From an uncultured Hungatella sp. (GTDB lineage: Bacteria; Bacillota; Clostridia; Lachnospirales; Lachnospiraceae): a stretch of DNA of 21,795 bases. Shown here piece after piece: positions 1 through 7,252 of this stretch. Each line of letters opens with the position of its first letter. Positions within the stretch are counted from its first letter, which is position 1. Made by a program: the position numbers and the translations under genes. The stretch spans positions 1 through 21,795 of the forward strand of contig CAJUEJ010000005.1 in NCBI GenBank assembly GCA_910585435.1, read 5' to 3'. Under the pieces are notes generated by a model. The model did not search any database, was not told the origin of the DNA, and saw only the letters and a list, made by a program, of their open reading frames with translations.

Positions 1-299
1 CCTTCGGGCTTTTCACCCACGGCCTGGAGAAATTCGATCTGTTTTATGAAAAAGGGTACATTGATTATGTAATTACCACCAATTTAATCCACCGTCCCGT
101 GGAGCTGCTTACAAAGCCCTGGTATCTGGAAGCAGATATGAGCAAATATCTGGCCGCTATTATCAATTCCCTGAACCATGACGTGCCTACCAGCACTGCG
201 CTGGCATCCTCCACCTATAAGATCCAGGCCCAGCTTCAAAAGTACCTGGAGGACGGTGAGGAATTCATTCTGGAACAGACGCCTCAGGATATTTTTTAA
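1..299 (+). CDS. prs: Ribose-phosphate pyrophosphokinase, C-terminal part (cut by contig start)
   Basis: Only the last 98 residues are present; the reading frame is open from base 3 and stops at TAA 297-299. The family makes PRPP from ribose-5-phosphate and ATP for purine, pyrimidine, histidine and NAD synthesis in the cytoplasm. The visible part carries the typical C-terminal pattern: FGLFTHGLEKFDLFYEKG, then VITTNLIHRP, then WYLEADMSKYLAAIINSLNHD, which I recognise from the long clostridial PRPP synthetases. The tail after NHD (about 35 residues, ending in TPQDIF) is longer than in Bacillus Prs and fits the extended lachnospiral form. The catalytic and PRPP-binding loops lie off the contig, so activity cannot be judged. 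It is the only left-end gene on the + strand and converges on pgeF. The symbol rests on recall of the family pattern, not on a search. Confidence 0.8.
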   Translation, partial: FGLFTHGLEKFDLFYEKGYIDYVITTNLIHRPVELLTKPWYLEADMSKYLAAIINSLNHDVPTSTALASSTYKIQAQLQKYLEDGEEFILEQTPQDIF

Positions 300-533
300 C
301 CGGATATTGTTGTATTTCGGAGAGCTGTCATACAAATCTGCAGAATACTTTTGTTTTGAAAATCCGAAATCCTCGTCGGAGGCTTAAAGCAACCCTCTCA
401 TTTATGGTGGTGCCGGAAAAGCGACATGGGGGTTGCTTTGAAAGTGTTCAAATCTTTATGGCAGGTCTGCGCATTTCCTGCGCTGACTATAGGGCGCCGG
501 AATGTGCTTTTTGCATTCCGTGCGCATGAAACT
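300..533. other. Convergent intergenic region with two inverted repeats
   Basis: This 234-base gap lies between the stop codons of the PRPP synthetase (+) and pgeF (-). It holds a perfect 10-bp inverted repeat, AAAGCAACCC at 386-395 and GGGTTGCTTT at 430-439, separated by 34 bases. It also holds a hairpin at 494-525, with CGGAATG (498-504) pairing with CATTCCG (514-520), extended by GCGC (494-497) with GCGC (522-525) across a one-base bulge. Neither is followed by a long T-run on either strand, so they are plausible but not classical terminators for the two converging genes. No gene is visible here. Confidence 0.5.
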
Positions 534-1460
534 CTATTTTGCAACAGCGCTTTGAAGGCTTAAGAATGCCGCCAGATTTCCCCGCTCATTTTGGCAGGTT
601 CGGTGGGAAAACAGATACTCTGGATTGCAGTGGGTACAGATATCGGTAATCTGTATGTGTTCTTTCAAAACTCCTGCTTCCTCCAGAACAATCTGGTTGG
701 CCCTCCACAGATCCAGCTGGTATTTACCATTCTCCTTCTTATAAAAAAGCTCTGGCCAGTACTCTTCCCCAAACTCCTTCTGAAAGGCTTCCACCACCTC
801 CACGCCTACCTCAAAGCAATCCTGGCAGATGCTGGGGCCGATACAGCAGAGTACATCCTCCGGTTTTGTTCCAAACTCTTTCTCCATGGCATCCAGGGTT
901 ACCTTGCCCATGCGCTTTACCGTCCCTCTCCACCCGGAATGGCTTAAGCCTATGGCCCTCTTAACCGGATCCAGAAAATACAGGGGAACGCAGTCTGCAT
1001 AGAATGTCACCAGGGTAATTCCCGGCACATCGGTGATCAGCCCGTCCACATCCCGGTAGTCCCTCTCTTTTGTGATCCCTTTTCCCGCATCTTCCTCTGT
1101 CACCCTGCGCACATTGACCGTGTGGGTCTGATAGGAAAGAACCATTCTCTCCCTCTCCACCCCCAGCACTTTAGCCACTCTCCGGTAATTCTCCATCACA
1201 TGATCCGGGTTGTCGCCCCTGGTAAAGGTAAAGTTCATGGTGGCATATTTTCCCTGGCTGACACCTCCAAGCCTGGTGGAAAAGCCATGGGCCACCAGGC
1301 CGGTCTGACAGAGAAGCGGAAACTGCAGCAAATGAACACCGTCTGCGATCCTCTCCTCCATCACTTCCTTCCCTGGTTTTCTCCTCCATAAGAGCTTTTC
1401 CGAATCATTCCCCAGAGTTAACCTTGTCTCTCTGTCTTTCTGTTCTTTTTCATTATCCAT
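534..1460 (-). CDS. pgeF: PgeF/YfiH family protein (multicopper polyphenol oxidase-like, peptidoglycan editing factor)
   Basis: 308 residues from the first ATG. The family (formerly called laccase domain or DUF152) is zinc-dependent. In E. coli YfiH hydrolyses wrongly made UDP-MurNAc with L-Ser in place of L-Ala, and related enzymes act on purine nucleosides. The three metal ligands of the family are visible as His113 (SYQTHTVNV), Cys157 (FYADCVPL) and His174 (GLSHSGWRGT), followed by the conserved CCIGPSICQDCFEVG segment and a C-terminal SHRTCQNERGN. The first 33 residues are charged and poorly conserved. An in-frame ATG at residue 34 (AAGGAAGTG just upstream) would give 275 residues, close to the usual length. 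The chosen ATG at 1458-1460 has AGAGGGAG close upstream. It is the last gene of the minus-strand cluster, 45 bases after yraN. The fold assignment is firm; the substrate is inferred from the family. Confidence 0.85.
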   Translation of the reverse strand: MDNEKEQKDRETRLTLGNDSEKLLWRRKPGKEVMEERIADGVHLLQFPLLCQTGLVAHGFSTRLGGVSQGKYATMNFTFTRGDNPDHVMENYRRVAKVLGVERERMVLSYQTHTVNVRRVTEEDAGKGITKERDYRDVDGLITDVPGITLVTFYADCVPLYFLDPVKRAIGLSHSGWRGTVKRMGKVTLDAMEKEFGTKPEDVLCCIGPSICQDCFEVGVEVVEAFQKEFGEEYWPELFYKKENGKYQLDLWRANQIVLEEAGVLKEHIQITDICTHCNPEYLFSHRTCQNERGNLAAFLSLQSAVAK

Positions 1461-1505
1461 GCTGCTCCCTCTCTTTTGCCGGATATTTCTTTAAAAGCTT
1501 TCATC

Positions 1506-1850
1506 TCAAAATGCATCCCTGACCACGCGGATCCGATCCCCGTCAATGCTGACCACATCAAACCGGCAGGCCGTATCCTCCCCATACTGATGGCTGTACA
1601 GGTAGTACCGGGCCGTATGGCGGATTCTCTGCTGCTTTCTCCCTGCCACCGCCTCCTCCGGGTGCCCGCACCTGCCGTCTTTGCGGTATTTCACCTCCAC
1701 AAACACCAGATAGGCCCCTTCCCGCGCCACAATATCAATCTCTCCCAGCCGATCTCTGTAATTCTGCTCCAGAATCTTATATCCTAATTTTTCCAAAAAG
1801 ACAGCCGCTTCTGCTTCGTAACGGCTGCCTACAGCTCTCTTATTTTCCAC
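1506..1850 (-). CDS. yraN: YraN/UPF0102 family nuclease-fold protein
   Basis: The UPF0102 family has a Holliday-junction-resolvase-like restriction endonuclease fold; its cellular role is not settled. The core is visible: GSRYEAEAAVFLEKLGY near the start, then NYRDRLGEIDIVAREG and LVFVEVKYR, which supply the Glu/Asp and Glu-x-Lys residues of the PD-(D/E)XK site, then a C-terminal VVSIDGDRIRVVRDAF. I chose the GTG at 1848-1850 because AAAGGAG lies 5 bases upstream and the resulting 114 residues match the family. The frame is open further upstream to a TTG at 1937 (143 aa), and ATGs at 1886 and 1877 are alternatives with weaker ribosome sites. With the chosen start it lies 67 bases after rnhB; with the longest start it would overlap rnhB by 20 bases. 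rnhB and yraN are often adjacent in Firmicutes. Confidence 0.83.
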   Translation of the reverse strand: MENKRAVGSRYEAEAAVFLEKLGYKILEQNYRDRLGEIDIVAREGAYLVFVEVKYRKDGRCGHPEEAVAGRKQQRIRHTARYYLYSHQYGEDTACRFDVVSIDGDRIRVVRDAF

Positions 1851-1917
1851 CCAAGCTCCTTTGATGCCCGCCGGCATCTTTTCCATTTTCCCAAAGCTCC
1901 CGGCGCCTGTCAGCACA

Positions 1918-2565
1918 CTAATTTTTGCTCTCCACAAAATTTTTAATAAAGCTCCTCCTGTGAATGGGACAGGGCCCGTGGTCCTTCAGCGCCTGGATAT
2001 GGGCGGCTGTCCCGTACCCTTTGTGTTTTCCAAACCCGTATTCCGGAAAAAGGGTGTCATACTCTGTCATCATCTGATCCCTGGTTACCTTGGCTAAAAT
2101 GCTGGCTGCTGCAATGGACACGCTTTTGGCGTCTCCCTTCACGATGGGAACCTGTATTCCCTCTGCCAGGGGAATGGTCACCGCGTCATTGAGAAGGATC
2201 TGCGGCTTTACCTTCAGCTGCCCGATGGCCTGCCTCATGGCCTCATAGGTTGCCTGCAGAATGTTTATCTCATCGATCTGTCCGGGCCCCACGATTCCTA
2301 TGCCGTAGGAAACCGCCTTTTCCTTTATCTCATGGAACAAAAGCTCCCTCTTTTTCTCCGACAGCTTTTTGGAGTCATTTAAGTACAGTATCTGACAGTC
2401 CGCCGGAAGGATCACGGCTCCGGCCACCACCGGCCCGGCCAGAGGCCCTCTCCCGGCCTCGTCGATCCCGCAGACAACCATGCCAGGATATGTATCCTCA
2501 TAGGACCGCATCTGCTTAAGCCTCTCCAGCTCCTTCTCCAGCTTCTCTCCTGTCAATTCTTTCAT
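1918..2565 (-). CDS. rnhB: Ribonuclease HII
   Basis: RNase HII cuts the RNA of RNA-DNA hybrids and starts ribonucleotide excision repair by nicking 5' of single ribonucleotides, using divalent metals in the cytoplasm. The diagnostic motif CGIDEAGRGPLAGPVVAGAV gives two catalytic acidic residues (Asp and Glu of DEAGRG). LNDSKKLSEKKRELL, then QILLNDAVTIPL, and KGDAKSVSIAAASILAKVTRD follow in family order, with GYGTAAHIQALKDHGPCPIHRRSF at the C-terminus. With the ATG at 2563-2565 the protein has 215 residues; AGGAG lies 10 bases upstream. The frame stays open upstream to 2664 (248 aa, overlapping the lepB end), with another ATG at 2583. The typical clostridial N-terminus is short, which favours 2565 or 2583. 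It follows lepB and precedes yraN in the same direction. Confidence 0.93.
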   Translation of the reverse strand: MKELTGEKLEKELERLKQMRSYEDTYPGMVVCGIDEAGRGPLAGPVVAGAVILPADCQILYLNDSKKLSEKKRELLFHEIKEKAVSYGIGIVGPGQIDEINILQATYEAMRQAIGQLKVKPQILLNDAVTIPLAEGIQVPIVKGDAKSVSIAAASILAKVTRDQMMTEYDTLFPEYGFGKHKGYGTAAHIQALKDHGPCPIHRRSFIKNFVESKN

Positions 2566-2617
2566 AGCAGCTTTTCTCCTCATGTGTTTCCCTAATCTCC
2601 CTGGCAAGGCCTCCTTC

Positions 2618-3208
2618 TCAGTCGGACGTGCTCTCCAAAGAAGGCTCCCCTCCATGATTCCCATCTAAAAATCCCATCCTCGTCACAGGCCAAATCCGTA
2701 TGACAGCTCTTCCGATGATCTGATCCTTATTCAGATTCCCGATATCCGAATCCCTGCTGTCTGAACTGTGGTTCCGGTTGTCGCCCAGCACAAAATACTC
2801 ATCCTCTCCCAGGACAACAGGCTCCTCCGCCCGTTTTCCCTTCTCTATAGGTTCTGTCCCGAAATCTTCCTCTAAGACAGAACCGTCAATCAGGATCCCA
2901 CCGTCCACGATCTGGATGGTCTCACCTGGAAGGCCTACAATCCTTTTGATATAGTACAGATTATCCCGATACTGATACCGGAACACCACCAGATCAAACC
3001 GTTTCAGTTCTCCCAGCCTGGGTGTCAGCTTCTCTACCAGCAGCACATCGCCTGCCTCCAGCACCGGGCTCATGGAATCACCGTACACATCCACTCTCTG
3101 AACCACATACCGCACCAGCAAATATGCTGTAATGCTCACGAGAAGAAGGGTCCGTATCCACCACAAAACCATCTTTTTGATTTCCCCGTTCCAGATCTCC
3201 CTGATCAT
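2618..3208 (-). CDS. lepB: Signal peptidase I (first of two paralogues)
   Basis: 196 residues. Type I signal peptidase removes signal peptides from secreted proteins at the outer face of the membrane with a Ser/Lys dyad. One N-terminal membrane segment is seen at about residues 13-35 (MVLWWIRTLLLVSITAYLLV). The nucleophile is Ser45 in YGDSMSP and the general base is Lys88 in YYIKRIVGLPGE. The late family motif GDNRNHSSDSRD is present. The last 25 residues are hydrophilic and variable. Its ATG overlaps the rbgA stop codon by 4 bases (ATGA), which indicates translational coupling. A second copy lies on the other side of rbgA; the two proteins differ strongly outside the motifs, so they are old paralogues rather than a recent duplication. 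Confidence 0.93.
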   Translation of the reverse strand: MIREIWNGEIKKMVLWWIRTLLLVSITAYLLVRYVVQRVDVYGDSMSPVLEAGDVLLVEKLTPRLGELKRFDLVVFRYQYRDNLYYIKRIVGLPGETIQIVDGGILIDGSVLEEDFGTEPIEKGKRAEEPVVLGEDEYFVLGDNRNHSSDSRDSDIGNLNKDQIIGRAVIRIWPVTRMGFLDGNHGGEPSLESTSD

Positions 3209-4080
3209 GCCTCATCCTTTTCTTTTGGAAACTCCAGCGTAATCCGCCCCAGCCTCCCGCTGCGGTAATCGTCGATAAACAGGTTTGCCGCCTTTTTATA
3301 GTCATATTCATTGCCCTTTAAGAGGCACTGACGGCTTTTTGCGATCTGCTCCATCCCCTTTGCCAGAACCTGCTCCTGTGTCCCCTCAGAGCCTTCCAGG
3401 ATCCCATAACGCTCCTTTAAAACCTGGGGATACTGTGCCATCATAAACTTTAAAAGATCCAGAGCCAGCTCTTCTTTATTGAGAATCTCATCATTGATGG
3501 ATCCGATAAAAGCCAGCCTCTTCCCCACCTCCTGGTTCTCAAACCTGGGCCATAAAATCCCAGGCGTATCCAGAAGCTCCAGGGATTTATTCAGGCGGAT
3601 CCACTGATTACCCTTGGTGACTCCCGGCTTGTTGCCTGTCTTTGTGCAGGCCTTTCCCGCAAAGGAGTTGATAAAGGTAGACTTCCCCACATTGGGGATG
3701 CCCACCACCATCGCTCTGACCGGACGGTTTATAATCCCTCTTTTTCTGTCCCGCTCAATTTTCTCCTTGCATGCTTCCTGAACCACACTGTGGATCTGTT
3801 TTAACCCGGCTCCGCTTTTGGAATTTACCTTTACCACATAAAATCCCTGCTGTAAAAACCACTTAGCCCAAGCCTCATTCCAGGTCTCACTGGCCAGATC
3901 CGATTTATTTAAAAGAATCAGGCGGGCCTTATTCTTCCCCAGCTCATCAATATCCGGGTTTCTGCTGGAATAAGGAATCCGCGCATCTACAATCTCTATA
4001 ATCAAATCAATCAGCTTCAAGTCCTCCTGCATGGCACGCTTTGCCTTTGTCATATGCCCAGGATACCACTGTATATTCAT
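3205..4080 (-). CDS. rbgA: Ribosome biogenesis GTPase RbgA (YlqF)
   Basis: 291 residues. RbgA is a circularly permuted GTPase needed for late assembly of the 50S subunit in Firmicutes. The permuted order of motifs is visible: G4 NKSD at 58-61 comes first, G5-like VNSKSG at 85-90, then G1 GIPNVGKST at 127-135, the G2 threonine in KPGVTKG (151-157) and G3 DTPG at 171-174. The N-terminal IQWYPGHMTKAKRAM is typical of the family, and the C-terminal helical domain (from about 185) ends with YRSGRLGRITLEFP. AGGAG lies 5 bases before the ATG. It starts 8 bases after the second lepB gene and overlaps the first by 4 bases, so the three genes are one transcriptional block. Confidence 0.95.
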   Translation of the reverse strand: MNIQWYPGHMTKAKRAMQEDLKLIDLIIEIVDARIPYSSRNPDIDELGKNKARLILLNKSDLASETWNEAWAKWFLQQGFYVVKVNSKSGAGLKQIHSVVQEACKEKIERDRKRGIINRPVRAMVVGIPNVGKSTFINSFAGKACTKTGNKPGVTKGNQWIRLNKSLELLDTPGILWPRFENQEVGKRLAFIGSINDEILNKEELALDLLKFMMAQYPQVLKERYGILEGSEGTQEQVLAKGMEQIAKSRQCLLKGNEYDYKKAANLFIDDYRSGRLGRITLEFPKEKDEA

Positions 4081-4088
4081 AAAAACTC

Positions 4089-4634
4089 CTATTCTATCAG
4101 CTTTATCTCAATCACCGGTACAAGGCGCAGCCACACCTTTCCCCGTATCTGCTCTCTCTTTACATTGCCGATATTGGCAAACCGGCTGTCCTCGCTTCCG
4201 TCCCTGTTGTCGCCCAGAAGAAAATATTCATCCTCAGCCAGTGTTATGGGACTCTGGGCCATTCCTGCCAAGGATACCTGATTCAGCTCCCTGTCTGCCT
4301 CCAGATACTGTCCGTCAATGTAAATGTATCCGCTCTGAATCTGCACGGTCTCGCCGGGAAGTCCGATAATCCTTTTCACATTGTCCTTATGGTCTTCCCG
4401 TTCAAATACCACCACGTCAAATCTCTGGGGTTCTTCAAAATCATATGTCAGCCGGTCCATCAAAACCACATCCCCGCCCCGCAGCTCCGGTGTCATGGAC
4501 TGCCCCACGATCTGAATCTGGGCGCCGAATTCATACACCACAAGCCATGCCAGGGAAAGCACTACCACAAGATCCACTATCCAGTTTATGATTCTGCGCA
4601 GTCTGTTGGTTTCCTCAATCTGGTAAAGCTCCAC
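4089..4634 (-). CDS. lepB: Signal peptidase I (second paralogue)
   Basis: 181 residues, starting at GTG 4632-4634 with AGGAG 8 bases upstream. It has a single N-terminal membrane segment at about residues 16-34 (IVDLVVVLSLAWLVV). The catalytic serine is Ser46 in VGQSMTPELRGGD and the lysine is Lys87 in NVKRIIGLPGETV. The C-terminal motif GDNRDGSEDSR is closer to the common GDNR-x-SxDSR form than that of the neighbouring copy. The short N-terminal cytoplasmic part is rich in Arg (NRLRRI). It lies downstream of rplS, from which it is separated by a terminator, and 8 bases upstream of rbgA. Whether the two copies prefer different substrates, or act at different growth stages, cannot be read from the sequence. 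Confidence 0.93.
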   Translation of the reverse strand: MELYQIEETNRLRRIINWIVDLVVVLSLAWLVVYEFGAQIQIVGQSMTPELRGGDVVLMDRLTYDFEEPQRFDVVVFEREDHKDNVKRIIGLPGETVQIQSGYIYIDGQYLEADRELNQVSLAGMAQSPITLAEDEYFLLGDNRDGSEDSRFANIGNVKREQIRGKVWLRLVPVIEIKLIE

Positions 4635-4680
4635 TTACAACACTCCTGCCTTCCATAAGAATCCTGCTCTACAGGATAAG

Positions 4681-4714
4681 AAAGGGACAATAAATAATCT
4701 TATTGTCCCCTTTT
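4681..4714 (-). terminator. Rho-independent terminator after rplS
   Basis: GGGACAATAA (4684-4693) pairs perfectly with TTATTGTCCC (4700-4709) around a 6-base loop. Read on the minus strand the hairpin is followed by CTTTCTT. It lies 21 bases after the rplS stop and before the second lepB gene, so it should end most rplS transcripts while allowing some read-through into lepB. Confidence 0.8.
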
Positions 4715-4734
4715 GCCATGTGAAATAAATTGAA

Positions 4735-5082
4735 TTATTTTACTAATTCTTTTACCTTCGCAGCCTTTCCTACTCTCTTTCTTAAGTAGTACAGTTTTGC
4801 TCTTCTCACTTTACCTCTTCTTACTACCTCAATATTGTCAACGAACGGTGAGTGTACCGGCCATGTCTTCTCGACACCGATGCCGCCTGAGTTCTTTCTC
4901 ACGGTGAATGTCTCTCTGGAGCCGCCGTTCTGTCTCTTAATTACCGTTCCCTCAAATACCTGAATTCTCTCTCTGTTTCCCTCTTTGATCTTGTTGTATA
5001 CCTTTACGGTATCGCCAACATGAAATTCCGGAACTGTTTCCTTTAACTGAGTTGCCTCAATCTTCTTAATAATCTCGTTCAC
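4735..5082 (-). CDS. rplS: 50S ribosomal protein L19
   Basis: 115 residues, the normal length. L19 sits at the 30S-50S interface. The family sequence is clear throughout: HVGDTVKVYNKIKEGNRERIQVFEGTVI, then GGSRETFTVRKNSGGIGVEKTWP, HSPFVDNIEVVRRGKVRRAKLYYLR and the basic tail. The start is GTG 5080-5082 with a near-perfect AAAGGAGG 7 bases upstream, in keeping with high expression. It has its own sigma-A type promoter (5164-5192) and terminator (4684-4709), so it can be made apart from trmD and the upstream genes. Confidence 0.97.
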   Translation of the reverse strand: MNEIIKKIEATQLKETVPEFHVGDTVKVYNKIKEGNRERIQVFEGTVIKRQNGGSRETFTVRKNSGGIGVEKTWPVHSPFVDNIEVVRRGKVRRAKLYYLRKRVGKAAKVKELVK

Positions 5083-5160
5083 TTAGGAACCTCCTTTGAT
5101 ATATTTGATGTTCTTAATACATGGATTGTAACAGAGGACCATCTCTTATTTTCACAAGTA
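5083..5160 (-). promoter_or_regulatory. rplS 5' untranslated leader, possible L19 autoregulatory leader
   Basis: About 75 bases lie between the predicted start of transcription and the rplS GTG. Short complementary pieces can pair, for example ATGG with CCAT around TCCTCTGTTACAAT on the minus strand. Firmicute rplS genes are known to carry an L19 leader RNA. I cannot fold or align this one, so the assignment rests on position and length alone. Confidence 0.35.
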
Positions 5161-5163
5161 CCA

Positions 5164-5192
5164 ATTTTATCATGGGAAAGAGGAAAATGCAA
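5164..5192 (-). promoter_or_regulatory. Sigma-A type promoter of rplS
   Basis: On the minus strand TTGCAT (5187-5192) and TAAAAT (5164-5169) are separated by exactly 17 bases. The match to TTGACA/TATAAT is 4 of 6 in the -35 box and 5 of 6 in the -10 box. It lies in the 193-base gap between trmD and rplS, about 80 bases upstream of the rplS start. Confidence 0.75.
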
Positions 5193-5230
5193 GTACTTTT
5201 TACTCTTTACTTTACTCTTTTTAATGAAAG

Positions 5231-5250
5231 AAGCCTTGGATGTAAAGCTT
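5231..5250 (-). terminator. Weak hairpin after trmD
   Basis: Read on the minus strand, AAGCTTT and AAGGCTT form a 7-bp stem with one G-U pair around a 6-base loop, followed by CTTTCATTAA. It stands between the trmD stop and the rplS promoter. The stem is short and the T-run broken, so it is at most a partial terminator. Confidence 0.35.
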
Positions 5251-5275
5251 TTATTCTGCGGCAGACACAGATAAT

Positions 5276-6025
5276 CTATTCTTCTTCCCCGCCCCTCTCC
5301 GCTTTTAACGTCTCCAGATACATCTCCTCTTTTTTCGTCAAAACTGCCTCTGCCAGCAAATCAGGCCGCCGCTCCAGCGTCCGCCTGATAGACTGCTGCC
5401 GCCGCCACTCTTCAATCTTTTTGTGATGTCCCGACAAAAGCACCTCCGGCACCTGTTTTCCCTCATAAATCTCCGGCCTGGTATACTGAGGATACTCTAG
5501 CAGATTATCGTGAAAGGATTCTATCTCTGCAGACACATGGTTATTCAGGACTCCCGGCACCAGGCGGGAGATGCAGTCAATCATCACCATGGCCGGAAGC
5601 TCTCCGCCAGTCAGCACATAGTCTCCAATAGACAGATAATCTGTCACGATCCGTTCCAGCGCCCGCTCATCGATCCCCTCATAGTGGCCGCACAGGAACA
5701 CCAGCTCCTCCTCCCCTGCCAGCTCCTGTGCCACGGACTGGTTAAACACCTTTCCCTGAGGCGTCATGTAGAGGACTCTGGGCCTTTTTCCGATCCTCTG
5801 GCATAAGGCTTCATAAGAATCGCATACCGGCCCCGGCTGCATCACCATCCCGGCGCCGCCGCCGTAAGGCGCATCGTCCACATGATTATGCTTGTCCTTC
5901 GAATAATCCCTGATATTCACCGCCTCCATGGAAATCAGCCCTTTATCCACTGCACGCCCGATAATACTGGTGTTCAGTCCCTGCAAAACCATCTCCGGAA
6001 ATAAGGTAAGTATATAATACTTCAT
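5276..6025 (-). CDS. trmD: tRNA (guanine-N1)-methyltransferase TrmD
   Basis: 249 residues. TrmD methylates G37 next to the anticodon of tRNAs with a G at position 36, using S-adenosylmethionine, and so prevents +1 frameshifts. It is a SPOUT enzyme with a trefoil knot. The family blocks are present: LTLFPEMVLQGLNTSIIGRA at the N-terminus, HNHVDDAPYGGGAGMVMQPG, YMTPQGKVFNQ, then the SAM-binding knot FLCGHYEGIDERALE and YLSIGDYVLTGGELPA, and a C-terminal domain with LLEYPQYTRPEIYEGKQVPEVLLSGHH. AAGGAGAGG precedes the ATG. It stands between rimM and rplS as in most Firmicutes. Confidence 0.97.
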   Translation of the reverse strand: MKYYILTLFPEMVLQGLNTSIIGRAVDKGLISMEAVNIRDYSKDKHNHVDDAPYGGGAGMVMQPGPVCDSYEALCQRIGKRPRVLYMTPQGKVFNQSVAQELAGEEELVFLCGHYEGIDERALERIVTDYLSIGDYVLTGGELPAMVMIDCISRLVPGVLNNHVSAEIESFHDNLLEYPQYTRPEIYEGKQVPEVLLSGHHKKIEEWRRQQSIRRTLERRPDLLAEAVLTKKEEMYLETLKAERGGEEE

Positions 6026-6175
6026 CTCTTTCCTCTCCTTCTGCTTTTATGTACTCTCGGAGTCTGCCTGGAATCCTGGTAGCACATACGTTAAAAGTCT
6101 GTTGCCGGGCGCATACAGGTTTACTTGTGCTCCAACTGCTTCTGCTCATTTAAAATCTCCGGCAACTACCGTTTC
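6026..6175. other. Spacer between rimM and trmD with partial repeat and inverted repeat
   Basis: This 150-base gap is long for two genes that are usually tightly linked. It contains one end of the dispersed repeat described at 18203 and 21021 (ATGTACTCTCGGAGTC, 6049-6064) and a perfect 8-bp inverted repeat, GTTGCCGG 6101-6108 with CCGGCAAC 6159-6166. No ORF with a ribosome binding site is visible here. Confidence 0.6.
6049..6064. repeat. Partial copy of the palindromic repeat between rimM and trmD
   Basis: ATGTACTCTCGGAGTC is identical over 16 bases to the left end of the copy at 21021-21036. The rest of the element is missing or unrecognisable here. Confidence 0.65.
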
Positions 6176-6688
6176 CTACAAATCCAGCAGCCCCTCCATC
6201 ACGTGTACCGTTATCTTCTCTGCCTCCAGATCCACATCCAGAATGCACTGCTTAATAGCTGGCAGGAGAATCTCCTTCCCGTCCTTCCTCTCCACCACAT
6301 ACACGTCATTGGCCCCGGTCTGCATCACATCCTTTAAGGTTCCCAGCTCTTCTCCCTCATCCGTAACCACCGAAAGCCCAATCAGATCCACGATAAAATT
6401 CTCATCCGGGCCTAATTCCACCGCATTCTCCCTGGTTACCAGAAGATCCTTTCCCTTATAGATCTCAATATCATTTATAGTATCAAAGCCCTTAAATTTC
6501 AGGATCACCATGTTCTTAAAAAATTTCACATGCTCAACTTCCATGGGCTTTCGTTCTTTTCCTGTATCTAAAATAACTTCCTTCAGCTTTTTAAACCGCA
6601 TTCTGTCATCTGTGGTAGGGAACACCTTTACTTCTCCCCTGACCCCATGTGTCGACGTTATGACGCCGACCCGCAGCATCTGCTCCAT
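6176..6688 (-). CDS. rimM: 16S rRNA processing protein RimM
   Basis: 170 residues. RimM assists maturation of the 30S head and binds S19. The N-terminal RimM domain is marked by LRVGVITSTHGVRGEVKVFPTTDD, and a PRC-barrel starts near residue 95 (DENFIVDLIGLSVVTDEGEELG), with TGANDVYVVERKDGKEILLPAIKQCI further on, a well conserved block. It starts at ATG 6686-6688 with AGGGG 6 bases upstream. It lies between khpA and trmD, the usual place. Confidence 0.96.
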   Translation of the reverse strand: MEQMLRVGVITSTHGVRGEVKVFPTTDDRMRFKKLKEVILDTGKERKPMEVEHVKFFKNMVILKFKGFDTINDIEIYKGKDLLVTRENAVELGPDENFIVDLIGLSVVTDEGEELGTLKDVMQTGANDVYVVERKDGKEILLPAIKQCILDVDLEAEKITVHVMEGLLDL

Positions 6689-6766
6689 CTGTTACCCCTC
6701 TCTCTGCCTGGTTGTCCTTTGCAAGCAAGAAGACCGTCTGCCCATAGCTGGCTGGCGGTCTTATCC

Positions 6767-6994
6767 TTATTGAATCTCCACAGTAACTTTTTTCTCTTCT
6801 TTCGAGGCTGCTGCTTTCACAACAGAGCGAATTGCTTTGGCGATTCTGCCCTGTTTTCCGATCACCTTTCCCATATCGGACGGATCCACCTTCAGTTCCA
6901 CGATGATCTCCCCGTTTTTCTCAGTTTCGGTAACAGAAACCTCTTCCGGATGCTCCACAAGAGCTTTCGCCATAACTTCAACTAACTCTTTCAT
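6767..6994 (-). CDS. khpA: KhpA, KH-domain RNA-binding protein (YlqC)
   Basis: 75 residues when started at the ATG 6992-6994, which has GAGGTG 6 bases upstream; the frame also offers GTG 7003 and ATG 7000, but these overlap the ribosome site. KhpA is a single KH-domain protein that forms a dimer with KhpB and binds many RNAs; loss affects cell elongation and division in streptococci. The KH signature GKVIGKQGRIAKAIRSVV contains the GxxG loop (GKQG). Its place between rpsP and rimM is conserved across Firmicutes. Confidence 0.93.
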   Translation of the reverse strand: MKELVEVMAKALVEHPEEVSVTETEKNGEIIVELKVDPSDMGKVIGKQGRIAKAIRSVVKAAASKEEKKVTVEIQ

Positions 6995-7009
6995 ATTCAT
7001 CACCTCAGA

Positions 7010-7252
7010 TTACTGGATACCGGCGATTTTTAACAGCTTGCTGACGGTCTCAGTCGGCTGAGCGCCTGTTGCCAGCCACTTCTTTGCTGCTTCCTCGTTA
7101 AATTTGATTACGCTTGGATCCTGCTTGGGATCATAGTAACCAACTTCTTCGATAAACCTTCCGTCTCTTGGTGCTCTGGAATCTGCAACAACAATTCTAT
7201 AGAAAGGTGCCTTCTTCTGGCCCATTCTTCTCAATCTCATCTTTACTGCCAT
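7010..7252 (-). CDS. rpsP: 30S ribosomal protein S16
   Basis: 80 residues, the normal length. The family sequence is clear: MAVKMRLRRMGQKKAPFYRI, then VVADSRAPRDGRFIEEVGYYDP and a C-terminal LATGAQPTETVSKLLKIAG. S16 stabilises the body of the 30S subunit. A very strong ribosome site, AAGGAGGTG, lies 8 bases before the ATG, as expected for a ribosomal protein. Confidence 0.97.
   Translation of the reverse strand: MAVKMRLRRMGQKKAPFYRIVVADSRAPRDGRFIEEVGYYDPKQDPSVIKFNEEAAKKWLATGAQPTETVSKLLKIAGIQ

Noticed and set aside
494..525. Hairpin as a certain terminator of pgeF
   Set aside because: The stem is good but there is no T-run on the minus strand, so it is listed only within the intergenic description.
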